Below are positions 6,922-15,120 of a DNA stretch of 25,074 nt, one piece after another; position 1 is the first letter of the stretch; each line of letters starts with the position of its first letter. Under the pieces are notes generated by a model that was not told the origin of the DNA, ran no database searches, and was given only the letters and a program-made list of their open reading frames with translations. Where the stretch lies: assembly GCA_964521075.1 (NCBI GenBank), contig CAZFPI010000029.1:1-25074 (forward strand). Reading direction: 5' to 3'. The position numbers and the translations under genes were made by a program. This DNA comes from Sterolibacterium sp964521075 (lineage in GTDB: Bacteria > Pseudomonadota > Gammaproteobacteria > Burkholderiales > Rhodocyclaceae).

Positions 6922-7131
6922 GGGTAATCGCATTTGATTTTCGATGATTGATTGCCCCCCTCAGCTTGTCCAGTGCGCCCGCAGGGCGGAGCCACCCGTA
7001 GAGGTGGGGCGAGTCCCGGCAGGGTTAAAATGAAGCCGAATGTCGGAGAATCGCGTGAATGGGCGAATGACAATTCAGGGCAAATAATGATTCGCCCCTG
7101 CGGGGTGGGAAAATTTCGAATGCGATTGCCC
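6922..7131. mobile_element. Possible MITE-like element with ISAs1-like ends
   Basis: A 210-nt segment bounded by 16-nt terminal inverted repeats, GGGTAATCGCATTTGA (6922-6937) and, on the minus strand, GGGCAATCGCATTCGA (7131 to 7116), with two mismatches. The same motif, GGGCAATCGCATGAA, lies at 18405-18419 beside the C-terminal end of the ISAs1-family transposase remnant. This suggests the ends belong to that IS family. No coding capacity is seen inside. It contains a CCACCCGTAGAGGTGG hairpin and the 51-nt repeat copy B. No target duplication is evident in the flanks, so mobility is an inference. Confidence 0.45.
7049..7099 (+). repeat. 51-nt dispersed REP-like repeat, copy B
   Basis: The inverted partner of 2080-2130 with four mismatches, including the shared core GGGCGAATGACAATTCAGGG. 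It is located inside the MITE-like element. Confidence 0.75.
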
Positions 7132-7176
7132 TGGTGATGAGGTAATTCGTCACATACTGCGAGAGAATTTCCCGAT

Positions 7177-7347
7177 ATGATGCGCGGTTCGGATGTTTCT
7201 CCGCCGGTCTCGGCAGGAAACCCGCCCCGAAATTCGCCATTTGAGCTTGACCGCTTGAATGGCGCGGGCAAACGTATTTCAGTACAGGAGTTTCAGCATG
7301 TGCCGATGGGCCTGCTCATGCCATATTTTTTCGATGTGCTTCGTTGA
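7177..7347 (+). CDS. Possible 56-aa small protein upstream of the GGDEF/EAL gene
   Basis: An ORF of 56 codons starting at a double ATG (MMRGSDVSPPVSAGNPPRNS...) and ending ...GLLMPYFFDVLR, six nt before the ATG of the cyclic-di-GMP gene. I recognise no family. The position suggests an upstream, possibly translationally coupled ORF. GAGAG lies about 12 nt before the first ATG, a poor Shine-Dalgarno, and the GGAG at 7286-7289 is internal. The C-terminal third has a protein-like hydrophobic pattern. It could equally be a fortuitous open frame in a 700-nt repeat-rich spacer. Confidence 0.35.
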   Translation: MMRGSDVSPPVSAGNPPRNSPFELDRLNGAGKRISVQEFQHVPMGLLMPYFFDVLR

Positions 7348-7353
7348 GCCGAC

Positions 7354-10311
7354 ATGAACGCGGACAAAGACGGGGACGGCTTGTCATCGACGGATTCTTG
7401 CCGGGCGAACTGCCGCGATGCTTTCGCGACAGGTGTGCATTCCCGTCGACGGCTTTCCATCCTGGTTTTGCCCCTGCTTGTGCTGGGGTCGTTCTTTTTT
7501 GTTGCGGCGATTTCTTTTTTTTACACAGACTGGCTCGATCGCCAGCGTCTGATTCTCGAGACGACGGAGCGGGCCATTTCTGAAACCAGCCGGTTTACCC
7601 GGCAGGCGAATACCGCGCTGGGTAACGATGCGGCCCGGCAGCTGGAGCAGGAAATCATGCTCTATCGTTCGGAGAATTACGTCGCCACGACTGTGCTGAC
7701 CGACCCCGAGGGGCGCATTCTTTTTGCTCCGCTGCGGGAATGGAAGGGGCGGCAGGCCGGGGATGTCCTCAAGGACTGGGACGCCGCCCGTTTTCAGCGG
7801 GTCGTCCAGGATGTGAGTGTCGATGTTCAGGTCGACCCACGCCACATGTATTTGTCTGCCATGGCTCCTTACGTCGCGCCGCCTGTTCCGGGGCAGGCGG
7901 TCAGCGTCCGGCGCGGTGTGGTTTTTATCGTTTATGACATTTCCAGCGCGCTCGAACAGGTGCGTTACAACAATTTTTATCAGCGTCTGCCCGATCTTGG
8001 CCTGATCCTCCTGCTGGCATTGGGTTTGTCTTTCTGGGTGCAGCGCAGTGTCGCCGGGCCGCTTCGGGGGATCGCCCAGGCCAGCCGACAGATCGGCGGC
8101 GGAAACCTGCAGGCGCGCGCTCCGGTCTTTGGCAGTCTGGAAGTTGCCGAGCTCGGGGATTCGTTCAACCACATGGCGGCTTCTCTGGAAGAGGAACAGC
8201 AGGCCCGTAACCGGCTCAATGAAGAGCTGCAGCAAAGTTATGATCGCCTGAGCCGCCTGACGGCGCATATTCCGGGCGTGGTGTATCAGTTTCTGATGTC
8301 GCCGGAGGGGCAGTTCAGCATGCCCTTTGTCAGCGAAGGCATCCGCAAGAAGTACCAGCTTTCACAGGAGCGGCTTGCCGAAAATGCCGGGCCGCTGCTT
8401 GAGATGATTCATCCGGAAGACCGGGCTGCCTTTACGGCATCCACTCTTGAGTCGGCACGAACCCTGCAATCCTGGCAGCTCGAGTTTCGTGTGGTGTTGC
8501 CCAATGGGCGGCTTTGCTGGCACTCGGGCACGGCGAGGCCGGAACGCCTGGAGGATGGCAGTATCCGCTGGCATGGTTTTCTGATGGACATTACCGAGCG
8601 CAAGGAATCCGAAGAGCATAACCGCCTGAGCGCGCGAATTTTTGAAACCACGGGGGAGGCCATCGTCGTCACGGATGCTGCCGGAAATTTCGTCATGGTC
8701 AACCCGGCATTTACGCGTATTACCGGGTACGAAGAGAGCGAGGTCATTCACAAGGATCCCCGTGTCATCGGCCTGGAAATTCAGGATGACGTTTTGCGCC
8801 GCACCATCCGGAAAGCCTTGGTGCAGCAGGGGCATTGGGCGGGCGAAGTGTGGAGCCGTCGCAAGAATGGCGAGCAGTTTCCCGAGTGGCAGAACATCAG
8901 CGTCTTGCGTGATGACGCCGGAAATCTGACCCACTACGTCACGATCTTCGCTGACCTGAGCGAAATTCATCAGGCGCAAAAGCGGGCGGAGCAGCTTTCC
9001 TGGCGGGATCCTCTGACCGGTCTGGCCAATCGCGCCTTCTTCTTGCACCAGGTGGAGCAAACGCTGGCCTGCGCGCAGCGTGAAGGGGGCTTTGCCGCCA
9101 TGCTCCTCGTCGATCTCGACCGCTTCAAGGATATCAACGAGGCGCGTGGTCTGGATGTGGGCGATTCGCTGCTCAAGTTCATCGCCGACCGTCTGACGCA
9201 AACCTTGCGCCCCGACGACGTGCTGGCGCGGCTCAATGCCGACGAATTCGCCGTCGTTTTGCCGCATCTTTTGCCCACGGTGGAAGAAGCAGGGCGTGAA
9301 GCCCTGGCCGTGGCGGAAAAATTGCGCCGTGTGCTCCAGGAAAATCTGGAGATGGATGGCGAAGTTTTTCATCTCGATGCCTGCATCGGCATCGCCATCC
9401 TGCCGGACGCCGCCGATGAGGCCGCCCCGGACGCGCTGCGTCGCGCCGATATGGCCATGCATCAGGCTAAAACGGAAGGTGGCGCGCGCATCATGTTCTT
9501 CGAGGCGGCCATGGGCGATTCCGTGCTTCAGCGATTCCGCCTCGAACGCGAACTGCGTGCCGGTATCCCCAGAAACCAGCTTCGGCTTTATCTGCAACCC
9601 CAGGTCGACCACACCGGGCGTCTGGTCGGTAGCGAGGCCCTGGTGCGCTGGCAGCATCCCGATCTGGGGCTGGTGCAGCCTGTTATGTTCATCCCGCTGG
9701 CCGAAGCCACTGATCTGATCGTTCAGCTGGATCGCTGGGTGCTCAACGAAGTCTGCCATCTGATTGCCCGGCTGGAGCGTGAAGGGCGGCCGGTGCGTAT
9801 CTCCGTCAATATCTCTCCCCGGCATTTCCGGCGTGATGACTTCGTCGACGAGATTCAACGCCTGCTGGCACTGGGCGGCGCGTCTGCAAAATACCTGATT
9901 CTGGAAGTGACAGAAGGCATGGTGATCGGCGACATTGCCGATGTCGTCGCCAAGATGAACCGCCTGACGGCCATGGGCATCCACTTCTCGATGGACGATT
10001 TCGGCACGGGTTACTCCAGCCTGTCCTATCTCAAACGCCTGCCGATTCACGAGCTGAAGATCGACAAGAGCTTCATCCAGGATTCGACGACCGATGCCAG
10101 CGACGCGGCCCTGGTCGAAACCATTCTTTCTGTCGCCCAGCATCTGAATCTTCAGGTGGTTGCCGAAGGGATCGAAACCCGCGAGCAGGTGGATTTTCTC
10201 AACGCGCGGGCCAAAGTCATCCATCAGGGCCACTATTTTGGCCGCCCGGATTCCGTTGAGAAATGGATGGAGCGGCTCGTCGAAGACGGAGGAGTGGATA
10301 GCGGCGTCTGA
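7354..10311 (+). CDS. Membrane PAS-PAS-GGDEF-EAL protein (probable c-di-GMP phosphodiesterase)
   Basis: 985-aa inner-membrane signalling protein. Order: TM1 about 34-57; periplasmic sensor about 58-210; TM2 about 213-230; HAMP about 230-284; coiled coil to about 305; PAS1 about 306-420 (ending DITERKESEE); PAS2 about 421-545; GGDEF about 550-705; EAL about 730-975. The GGDEF signature reads NADEF (628-632) and the usual GHxxGD is GLDVGD, so cyclase activity is doubtful. An RxxD I-site (RPDD) lies exactly five residues upstream of NADEF. The EAL domain looks complete: EALVRW (761-766), NISPRHF, LEVTEG, DDFGTGYSSLSYL (from 881), ELKIDKSF, VVAEGIET. It is therefore likely a phosphodiesterase with a non-catalytic GGDEF. 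The ATG has no good ribosome-binding site; a GTG at 7435 is a possible alternative start. No operon partner is evident apart from the small ORF. Confidence 0.9.
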   Translation: MNADKDGDGLSSTDSCRANCRDAFATGVHSRRRLSILVLPLLVLGSFFFVAAISFFYTDWLDRQRLILETTERAISETSRFTRQANTALGNDAARQLEQEIMLYRSENYVATTVLTDPEGRILFAPLREWKGRQAGDVLKDWDAARFQRVVQDVSVDVQVDPRHMYLSAMAPYVAPPVPGQAVSVRRGVVFIVYDISSALEQVRYNNFYQRLPDLGLILLLALGLSFWVQRSVAGPLRGIAQASRQIGGGNLQARAPVFGSLEVAELGDSFNHMAASLEEEQQARNRLNEELQQSYDRLSRLTAHIPGVVYQFLMSPEGQFSMPFVSEGIRKKYQLSQERLAENAGPLLEMIHPEDRAAFTASTLESARTLQSWQLEFRVVLPNGRLCWHSGTARPERLEDGSIRWHGFLMDITERKESEEHNRLSARIFETTGEAIVVTDAAGNFVMVNPAFTRITGYEESEVIHKDPRVIGLEIQDDVLRRTIRKALVQQGHWAGEVWSRRKNGEQFPEWQNISVLRDDAGNLTHYVTIFADLSEIHQAQKRAEQLSWRDPLTGLANRAFFLHQVEQTLACAQREGGFAAMLLVDLDRFKDINEARGLDVGDSLLKFIADRLTQTLRPDDVLARLNADEFAVVLPHLLPTVEEAGREALAVAEKLRRVLQENLEMDGEVFHLDACIGIAILPDAADEAAPDALRRADMAMHQAKTEGGARIMFFEAAMGDSVLQRFRLERELRAGIPRNQLRLYLQPQVDHTGRLVGSEALVRWQHPDLGLVQPVMFIPLAEATDLIVQLDRWVLNEVCHLIARLEREGRPVRISVNISPRHFRRDDFVDEIQRLLALGGASAKYLILEVTEGMVIGDIADVVAKMNRLTAMGIHFSMDDFGTGYSSLSYLKRLPIHELKIDKSFIQDSTTDASDAALVETILSVAQHLNLQVVAEGIETREQVDFLNARAKVIHQGHYFGRPDSVEKWMERLVEDGGVDSGV

Positions 10312-10466
10312 GCTTCCTTTTCACCTCGTTGCGTGGACGCATCCGAAACCAATGTGTCCGTTTGTGAAGCCCCCCGATAAAACGAACCGGTGAGGCATCT
10401 CTCTACAATAAAACGCTGAAATGGCTATTTCCGCCAACCCAGCCCATATTCAAATGGAGTCGAACG

Positions 10467-11648
10467 ATGGATTTTGAATTTTCCAAGGAAGAACAGGCTT
10501 TTTTGCGTGAAGTCGATGCATTCCTGAAAGAGAACAACGACGTCAAGTACATGGACGTGACGCGCGAGAACATGGCGCAGGTCTGCGACACGCCGGAACG
10601 CCGTGAATTCACCGGCAAGATGGCCAAAAAAGGCTGGCTGGGCATCACCTGGCCCAAGGATTGCGGCGGCCAGGACGGCGCAGGTTTCTACGAATTCCTG
10701 CTCAACGAAAAGCTCTCCTCCGTCGGCGCGCCGCAGATCGGCAAGGGCGTGGGCATTATCGGCAAGACGCTCATCAAGGTCGGCTCGGACAAGCTCAAGA
10801 AGGAATTTCTGCCCAAGATTCTCAACGCCGAAATCGAATTCGCCGTCGGCTATTCCGAGCCCAATGCCGGTTCGGATGCCGCTGCCATGCGCCTCAAGGC
10901 CGAACGCAAGGGCGACGGCTGGGTGCTGAACGGCCAGAAGGTGTTTACCACCTCGGCCCACTTCGCCGACTGGTACTGGGTGGGCGCGCGTACCGATCCG
11001 GACGCCAAGAAGCACCACGGCATCACCTTGTTCCTGATCCGCATGGATGACCCGGGCCTGACCATCCACCCGATGTACACCATGGGGGCCGAGCGTACCA
11101 ATGCCGTGTTCTTCGACAATGTGTTCGTGCATGACGACTACCGTGTGGGCGAGCTCAACAAGGGCTTCCAGTACATCGCCGAAGCCCTGGATATCGAACG
11201 CTTCACGATGTTTACCTTCTCGCCCATCCGTGGCCGCATGGAATTGCTGGCCAATCATGTCAAGAACGGCAAGAAGGACGGCAAGCCGCTGAAGGATGAC
11301 CCTGTCATTCGCCAGCGTGTTGCCCAGCTGGCCACCGAATGCGAAGTCGCCCGCGTGCTGGGTGTGCAGTTTGTCGATGCCGCCTTGCACAGCGACAAGA
11401 CGCCTTCCAACGAAGCTTCCGAATACAAGCTCTACGCCACCGAACTCTCGCGCCGTCTGGCCGATGCCACCATGGACATCGCCGGCCCCGGCGCACAGCT
11501 CGCCCTGCACACGCAGGATGCGCCGCTCAAGGGCCGTGCCGAAAGCTGCTACACCTATACCGTCATCGACACCATCGGCGGTGGTGCATCGGAAGTGCAG
11601 AAGAACATCATCAGCCAGCGCAAGCTCGGCCTGCCGCGCAGCTTCTGA
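10467..11648 (+). CDS. Acyl-CoA dehydrogenase, subunit-type 1
   Basis: 393-aa FAD enzyme that introduces the alpha,beta double bond in an acyl-CoA. It has the N-terminal helical domain (1-120, GWLGITWPKDCGGQ) and the FAD/substrate signature VGYSEPNAGSDAAAM (from about 128). The C-terminal helical domain ends TIGGGASEVQKNIISQRKLG. In medium-chain dehydrogenases the catalytic Glu lies in YEGT near this point; here it is GGGA, so the base is elsewhere or in a partner subunit. Heteromeric dehydrogenases in which one subunit lacks the base are known from actinobacterial steroid side-chain degradation. A second dehydrogenase gene is at 13927. GGAG precedes the ATG. It is the first gene of the eight-gene catabolic run; the electron acceptor is presumably ETF. 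Confidence 0.92.
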   Translation: MDFEFSKEEQAFLREVDAFLKENNDVKYMDVTRENMAQVCDTPERREFTGKMAKKGWLGITWPKDCGGQDGAGFYEFLLNEKLSSVGAPQIGKGVGIIGKTLIKVGSDKLKKEFLPKILNAEIEFAVGYSEPNAGSDAAAMRLKAERKGDGWVLNGQKVFTTSAHFADWYWVGARTDPDAKKHHGITLFLIRMDDPGLTIHPMYTMGAERTNAVFFDNVFVHDDYRVGELNKGFQYIAEALDIERFTMFTFSPIRGRMELLANHVKNGKKDGKPLKDDPVIRQRVAQLATECEVARVLGVQFVDAALHSDKTPSNEASEYKLYATELSRRLADATMDIAGPGAQLALHTQDAPLKGRAESCYTYTVIDTIGGGASEVQKNIISQRKLGLPRSF

Positions 11649-11670
11649 GCGCAGCGTGGAGATGCCCGGC

Positions 11671-12831
11671 ATGTCATTCCTCAAAGGTTACAACGTCCTC
11701 GACCTGGCCAGCGTCGGCCCGGCTGCGCGCGCTTCGCGCATCCTCGCCGATTACGGCATGAACATCATCAAGGTGGCCCCCGTCGCCGCCAAGGGTGCCA
11801 AGCAGATCGACCCGGTGTTCCATGCCTACGGCGCGGGACGCGGCACCCAGAAAATCCGCGTCGACCTGAAATCGGACGCGGGCCGTGAAGCCATCCTTCG
11901 GCTGGCCAAAAGCGTCGATGTCGTCATCGAAAGCTACCGCCCTGGCGTGGCCGCCCGTCTGGGCGTGGGCTATGAAGACCTGAAAAAGGTCAACCCGAAG
12001 ATCGTTTATTGCTCCACCAGCGGTTATGGCCAGGACGGCCCCTATGCCCAGTGGGTCGGCCACGACATCAATTATCTCGCCGTCGGCGGCTTTCTCGGCT
12101 GTAGCGGCACGGATGCCGAAGGCAAGCCGGCCATTCCCGGGGCGACCGTCGCCGATAGCGCGGGGGGCGGCATGCATGCGGCCCTGTCCATCATCGCCGC
12201 CTTGCTGAATACCGAAAAAACCGGCGCAGGCAGCTATCTGGATGTCTCGATTACCGACGGGGTGCTCAACCTCATGTCGCTGTACCTGGATCAATATCTG
12301 GCGACCGGCGAAGAGACCAGGCCGAACAACGCGGTGCTGACGGGCAAATACGCCTGGTACGGCATTTACACCTGCGGCGATGGCCAGCATATTTCCGTGG
12401 GCGCGATCGAAGGCCACTTCTTCAAGAATCTGTGCCGCCTGCTCGACTGCGAAGCCTTCAGCGGCAGCCAGTACGATGCCGCGAAACAGGACGACATGCG
12501 CGCCGCGTTCGCCGCCCGCTTCAAGACGAAATCGCGTGACGAATGGGTGGGCATTCTGGCCGGAGCCGACACCTGCACCGCACCGGTGCTGTCGATCTCG
12601 GAAGTGACCACTGACATTCACCTGAGGGCGCGTAAAACCTACATGAATGCGCGCCACCCCGAAAAGGGTGCATTCGAGCAACTCAGCGCGGTGCTGGCGG
12701 GTGGCGAGCGAGATCAACCCGAACACCAGGTGCGTCCGGCGGGTGAAACCGACTCCGATGCCGTCTTTGCCCGCGCCGGTTTTTCGGCGGACGAACTCGC
12801 CGCGCTCAAGTACAGCGGCGTCGTGGAATAA
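11671..12831 (+). CDS. Alpha-methylacyl-CoA racemase-like protein (CaiB/BaiF family)
   Basis: 386-aa family III protein. All three active-site residues of the M. tuberculosis racemase MCR (His126, Asp156, Glu241) have counterparts at matching spacing: His131 in GHDINYLAV, Asp162 in ADSAGGGMHAA, and Glu247 in GAIEGHFF. This favours epimerisation of 2-methylacyl-CoA thioesters over CoA transfer. The ATG at 11671 is chosen because GGAG (11658-11661) is nine nt upstream; the in-frame ATG at 11662 is too close to it. The gene lies 22 nt after the first dehydrogenase and just before the MaoC pair. A racemase implies a branched substrate with a 2-methyl stereocentre, such as a sterol or isoprenoid side chain. 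Confidence 0.85.
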   Translation: MSFLKGYNVLDLASVGPAARASRILADYGMNIIKVAPVAAKGAKQIDPVFHAYGAGRGTQKIRVDLKSDAGREAILRLAKSVDVVIESYRPGVAARLGVGYEDLKKVNPKIVYCSTSGYGQDGPYAQWVGHDINYLAVGGFLGCSGTDAEGKPAIPGATVADSAGGGMHAALSIIAALLNTEKTGAGSYLDVSITDGVLNLMSLYLDQYLATGEETRPNNAVLTGKYAWYGIYTCGDGQHISVGAIEGHFFKNLCRLLDCEAFSGSQYDAAKQDDMRAAFAARFKTKSRDEWVGILAGADTCTAPVLSISEVTTDIHLRARKTYMNARHPEKGAFEQLSAVLAGGERDQPEHQVRPAGETDSDAVFARAGFSADELAALKYSGVVE

Positions 12832-12842
12832 GGAGCGTCGGC

Positions 12843-13379
12843 ATGGCAAACGAAATTCCGCCTTCGGCAACTGATCTGCCGGCCAGTGTGCTGGCCATGA
12901 TCGGCCAGCCGATGTACGAGGAACAAACCGAGTTTCCCATCGAGCAAAGCTACGTTCTCAATACCTGCGCTGCTTCGCAAAACGCCAACCCGCTGTTCTG
13001 GCAAGCCGATGTCGCCCAAGCCTTGACGGCGGGCCCCATCGCGCCGCCCACCATGCTGTCGGTCTGGTTCCGCCCGCATTTCTGGGCGCCGGGCGCCACC
13101 GAAGAGCGCACGGCTCTCATGACCCATTTCGATCTCAAGCGTCTGCTGGAACTGCCCGAAGCCGTGGTGGCCAGCAACGAAACCGTTTTCGGCGAGCCCG
13201 TCCGCATGGGCGATGTGCTCACCATCCGCCAGATCGTTCGCAGCGTGGGCGATCTGAAAGACACCAAACTGGGCCGGGGCCGTTTCTGGACGATCGATGT
13301 CGAAACCGTCAATCAGCGCGGCGAATGGGTGGGAACGGATACCTACACCTGCCTTGGCTACAGGAAGCCCGGACAATGA
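12843..13379 (+). CDS. MaoC-like hot-dog protein, N-terminal dehydratase type (probable non-catalytic partner)
   Basis: 178 aa. The region ASQNANPLFWQADVAQ ... GPIAPPTMLSVWFRP resembles the FAS1/MaoC dehydratase N-terminal family: a hot-dog helix with NPL and an AP-T turn. The Asp-x-x-Pro-x-His hydratase motif is not present, so the subunit alone should not be catalytic. Its stop overlaps the start of the next MaoC gene (ATGA), pointing to an obligate heteromer, like the ChsH1/ChsH2 steroid enoyl-CoA hydratase pair. AGGAG lies seven nt before the ATG. Function is inferred from fold family and pairing. Confidence 0.78.
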   Translation: MANEIPPSATDLPASVLAMIGQPMYEEQTEFPIEQSYVLNTCAASQNANPLFWQADVAQALTAGPIAPPTMLSVWFRPHFWAPGATEERTALMTHFDLKRLLELPEAVVASNETVFGEPVRMGDVLTIRQIVRSVGDLKDTKLGRGRFWTIDVETVNQRGEWVGTDTYTCLGYRKPGQ

Positions 13380-13861
13380 GTGCATCTGTCAAATCGCTGA
13401 CCTTCGGCGAAATCAAGGAAGGGCAAACGTTGCCGTCGCTGTCGCATCAGGTGACGGCGACCACGGTCGTGCTCGGTGCCATGGCCAGCCGTGACTGGCG
13501 GCCCATGCACCACGACAAGGATTTTGCGGTTAATCGCAATGGCATCCGCGACATCTTCATCAACACGCCCACCAATGCCGCCTGGTTCGAGCGTTTCATC
13601 ACCGACTGGACCGGCCCGAAAGGCCGTCTGGGGCGCATCAGGTTCAAGATGAAAAGCTCAGTGTTTCCGGGCGATGAGATGGTTTTCAGTGGTCGCGTGG
13701 CCAAAACGGGCCTGGATGACGCCGGCTGTGGCTGGGTGGATCTGGAGCTCGCCGTTTCCGTCGGCGATAAGGTCGCCACCGAATGCCAGGCGCGTGTGGC
13801 CGTGCCCGTCGATGCGGATGACAACCCCTGGCAACGTCGCGGCGAACGCTGGAAGCCCTGA
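13376..13861 (+). CDS. MaoC-family enoyl-CoA hydratase (catalytic subunit)
   Basis: 161 aa, a single hot-dog hydratase-2 domain. The catalytic dyad is visible as Asp40 and His45 in SRDWRPMHHD, the same five-residue spacing as Asp31/His36 of Aeromonas PhaJ. The usual Asn between them is Arg here. A typical GPKGRLGRIRFKMKSSVFPGD segment follows. It would hydrate the 2-enoyl-CoA made by the dehydrogenase to a 3-hydroxyacyl-CoA. The start is the ATG within the ATGA overlap with the preceding gene; an upstream in-frame ATG at 13325 would overlap that gene by 55 nt and is rejected. It probably works as a heteromer with the 178-aa protein. Confidence 0.83.
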   Translation: MSASVKSLTFGEIKEGQTLPSLSHQVTATTVVLGAMASRDWRPMHHDKDFAVNRNGIRDIFINTPTNAAWFERFITDWTGPKGRLGRIRFKMKSSVFPGDEMVFSGRVAKTGLDDAGCGWVDLELAVSVGDKVATECQARVAVPVDADDNPWQRRGERWKP

Positions 13862-13926
13862 TTTTCCCGCGACGAATTTATTTTTGAATGACTGACATTT
13901 AAGTAGCATTTAACGAGAGGCGAACG

Positions 13927-15090
13927 ATGGATCTCAAGTTTACCGACGAACAAAACATGTTCCGTGACATGACCCGCAGTCTCTGCGCCGATTACAGCGG
14001 TGTGGATGTGGTCCGAAAGATGGAAAACGACCCGGTCGGCCTGCCGACCGAACTGTGGGCGCAGATGAAGGAAACCGGTCTGACCGGCATCCTCGTCCCC
14101 GAAGAATTCGGCGGCATGGGCCTCAACATGCTCGACTGCGCGGTGATCTTTGAAGAAATGGGCCGCACCCTCACCCCGGGCCCCTTCTTCTCCACCGCCG
14201 TCATGGCCGCCCTGGCACTCAACCGCGCCGCTAGCGCGGAACAGAAGCAGGCACTGCTGCCGAAGGTTGCCAGCGGCGAGCTCATCGTCGTCCCCGCCTG
14301 GATGGAACCGGACAACGGCTATGGTCCCGAAGGTGTGCAGCTGCGCGCCAAAGAAGAAGGCGGCAACTACATCATCAACGGCATCAAGCGTCACGTTTTC
14401 TGCGGTGCAGCCGCGCAAAAGCTGCTGGTGCTGGTGCGGACTGGCGATGCTGCGGAAGACATCGATCTCCTGCTCGTCGACGTCAACGCTGCGGGCGTCA
14501 CGCTGGAGCAGCAAAAATCCATGGCATCCGACACGCAGCATCGCGTGACCTTCAATAACGTCAAGGTTCCGGTGGCTGATCGCGTCGGCGCGGCAAAATC
14601 CGGCTGGCAGACCTGGAACGCCGTCATGCACGACGGCATCATCCTGCTGGCCGCCTTCGCCGCGGGCGGAGCCGAGCGCGCGCTGGAAATCACCGTCCAG
14701 TATTCCAAGGACCGCTACCAGTTCGACAAGCCGCTGGGCCAGTTCCAGGCACTCGCGCACTACATGGCCGACGCCACCACGGTGATCGACGGCGCGAAAA
14801 TGCTGGTCTATGAGGCCGCCTGGGCGCATGCCAACGGCAAGGACACGGCGCGTCTGGCCCCGATGGCCAAACTCTTCGCCTGCAAAACTTTCCGCGATGT
14901 CACCAGCATGTCGCAGCAGGTGCATGGTGGTATCGGCTTCACGCTCGATTACGACATCCAGCTCTACTACCGTCGCGCCAAGCAGCTGCAGCTCAACTGG
15001 TGGGATTCGCGCTATCTGGAAAACCTGATCGCCGCCGACATCCTCGACCGCGATCTGCCGCGCACGATTCCCGACCCCTTCACGGTCTGA
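13927..15090 (+). CDS. Acyl-CoA dehydrogenase, subunit-type 2
   Basis: 387 aa, full acyl-CoA dehydrogenase fold: N-terminal helices (MDLKFTDEQNMFRDMTR), GILVPEEFGGMGL, a beta-domain with VVPAWMEPDNGYGPEG in place of the usual TEPxAGSD, and a C-terminal domain with QQVHGGIGFTLDYDIQLYYRRAK. The altered FAD-binding loop and its pairing with the 393-aa dehydrogenase suggest an alpha2beta2 enzyme, as in the FadE pairs of steroid degraders. GAGAGG is seven nt upstream of the ATG. It lies 65 nt after the hydratase and 30 nt before the DUF2889 gene. Confidence 0.9.
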   Translation: MDLKFTDEQNMFRDMTRSLCADYSGVDVVRKMENDPVGLPTELWAQMKETGLTGILVPEEFGGMGLNMLDCAVIFEEMGRTLTPGPFFSTAVMAALALNRAASAEQKQALLPKVASGELIVVPAWMEPDNGYGPEGVQLRAKEEGGNYIINGIKRHVFCGAAAQKLLVLVRTGDAAEDIDLLLVDVNAAGVTLEQQKSMASDTQHRVTFNNVKVPVADRVGAAKSGWQTWNAVMHDGIILLAAFAAGGAERALEITVQYSKDRYQFDKPLGQFQALAHYMADATTVIDGAKMLVYEAAWAHANGKDTARLAPMAKLFACKTFRDVTSMSQQVHGGIGFTLDYDIQLYYRRAKQLQLNWWDSRYLENLIAADILDRDLPRTIPDPFTV

Positions 15091-15120
15091 TTTTCTTCGG
15101 CTCCGCATTTCGGCGGCGGC

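Noticed and set aside
8362..10233. 623-aa minus-strand open frame opposite the GGDEF/EAL gene
   Set aside because: It lies antisense to well-defined PAS, GGDEF and EAL domains; its length is explained by codon bias.
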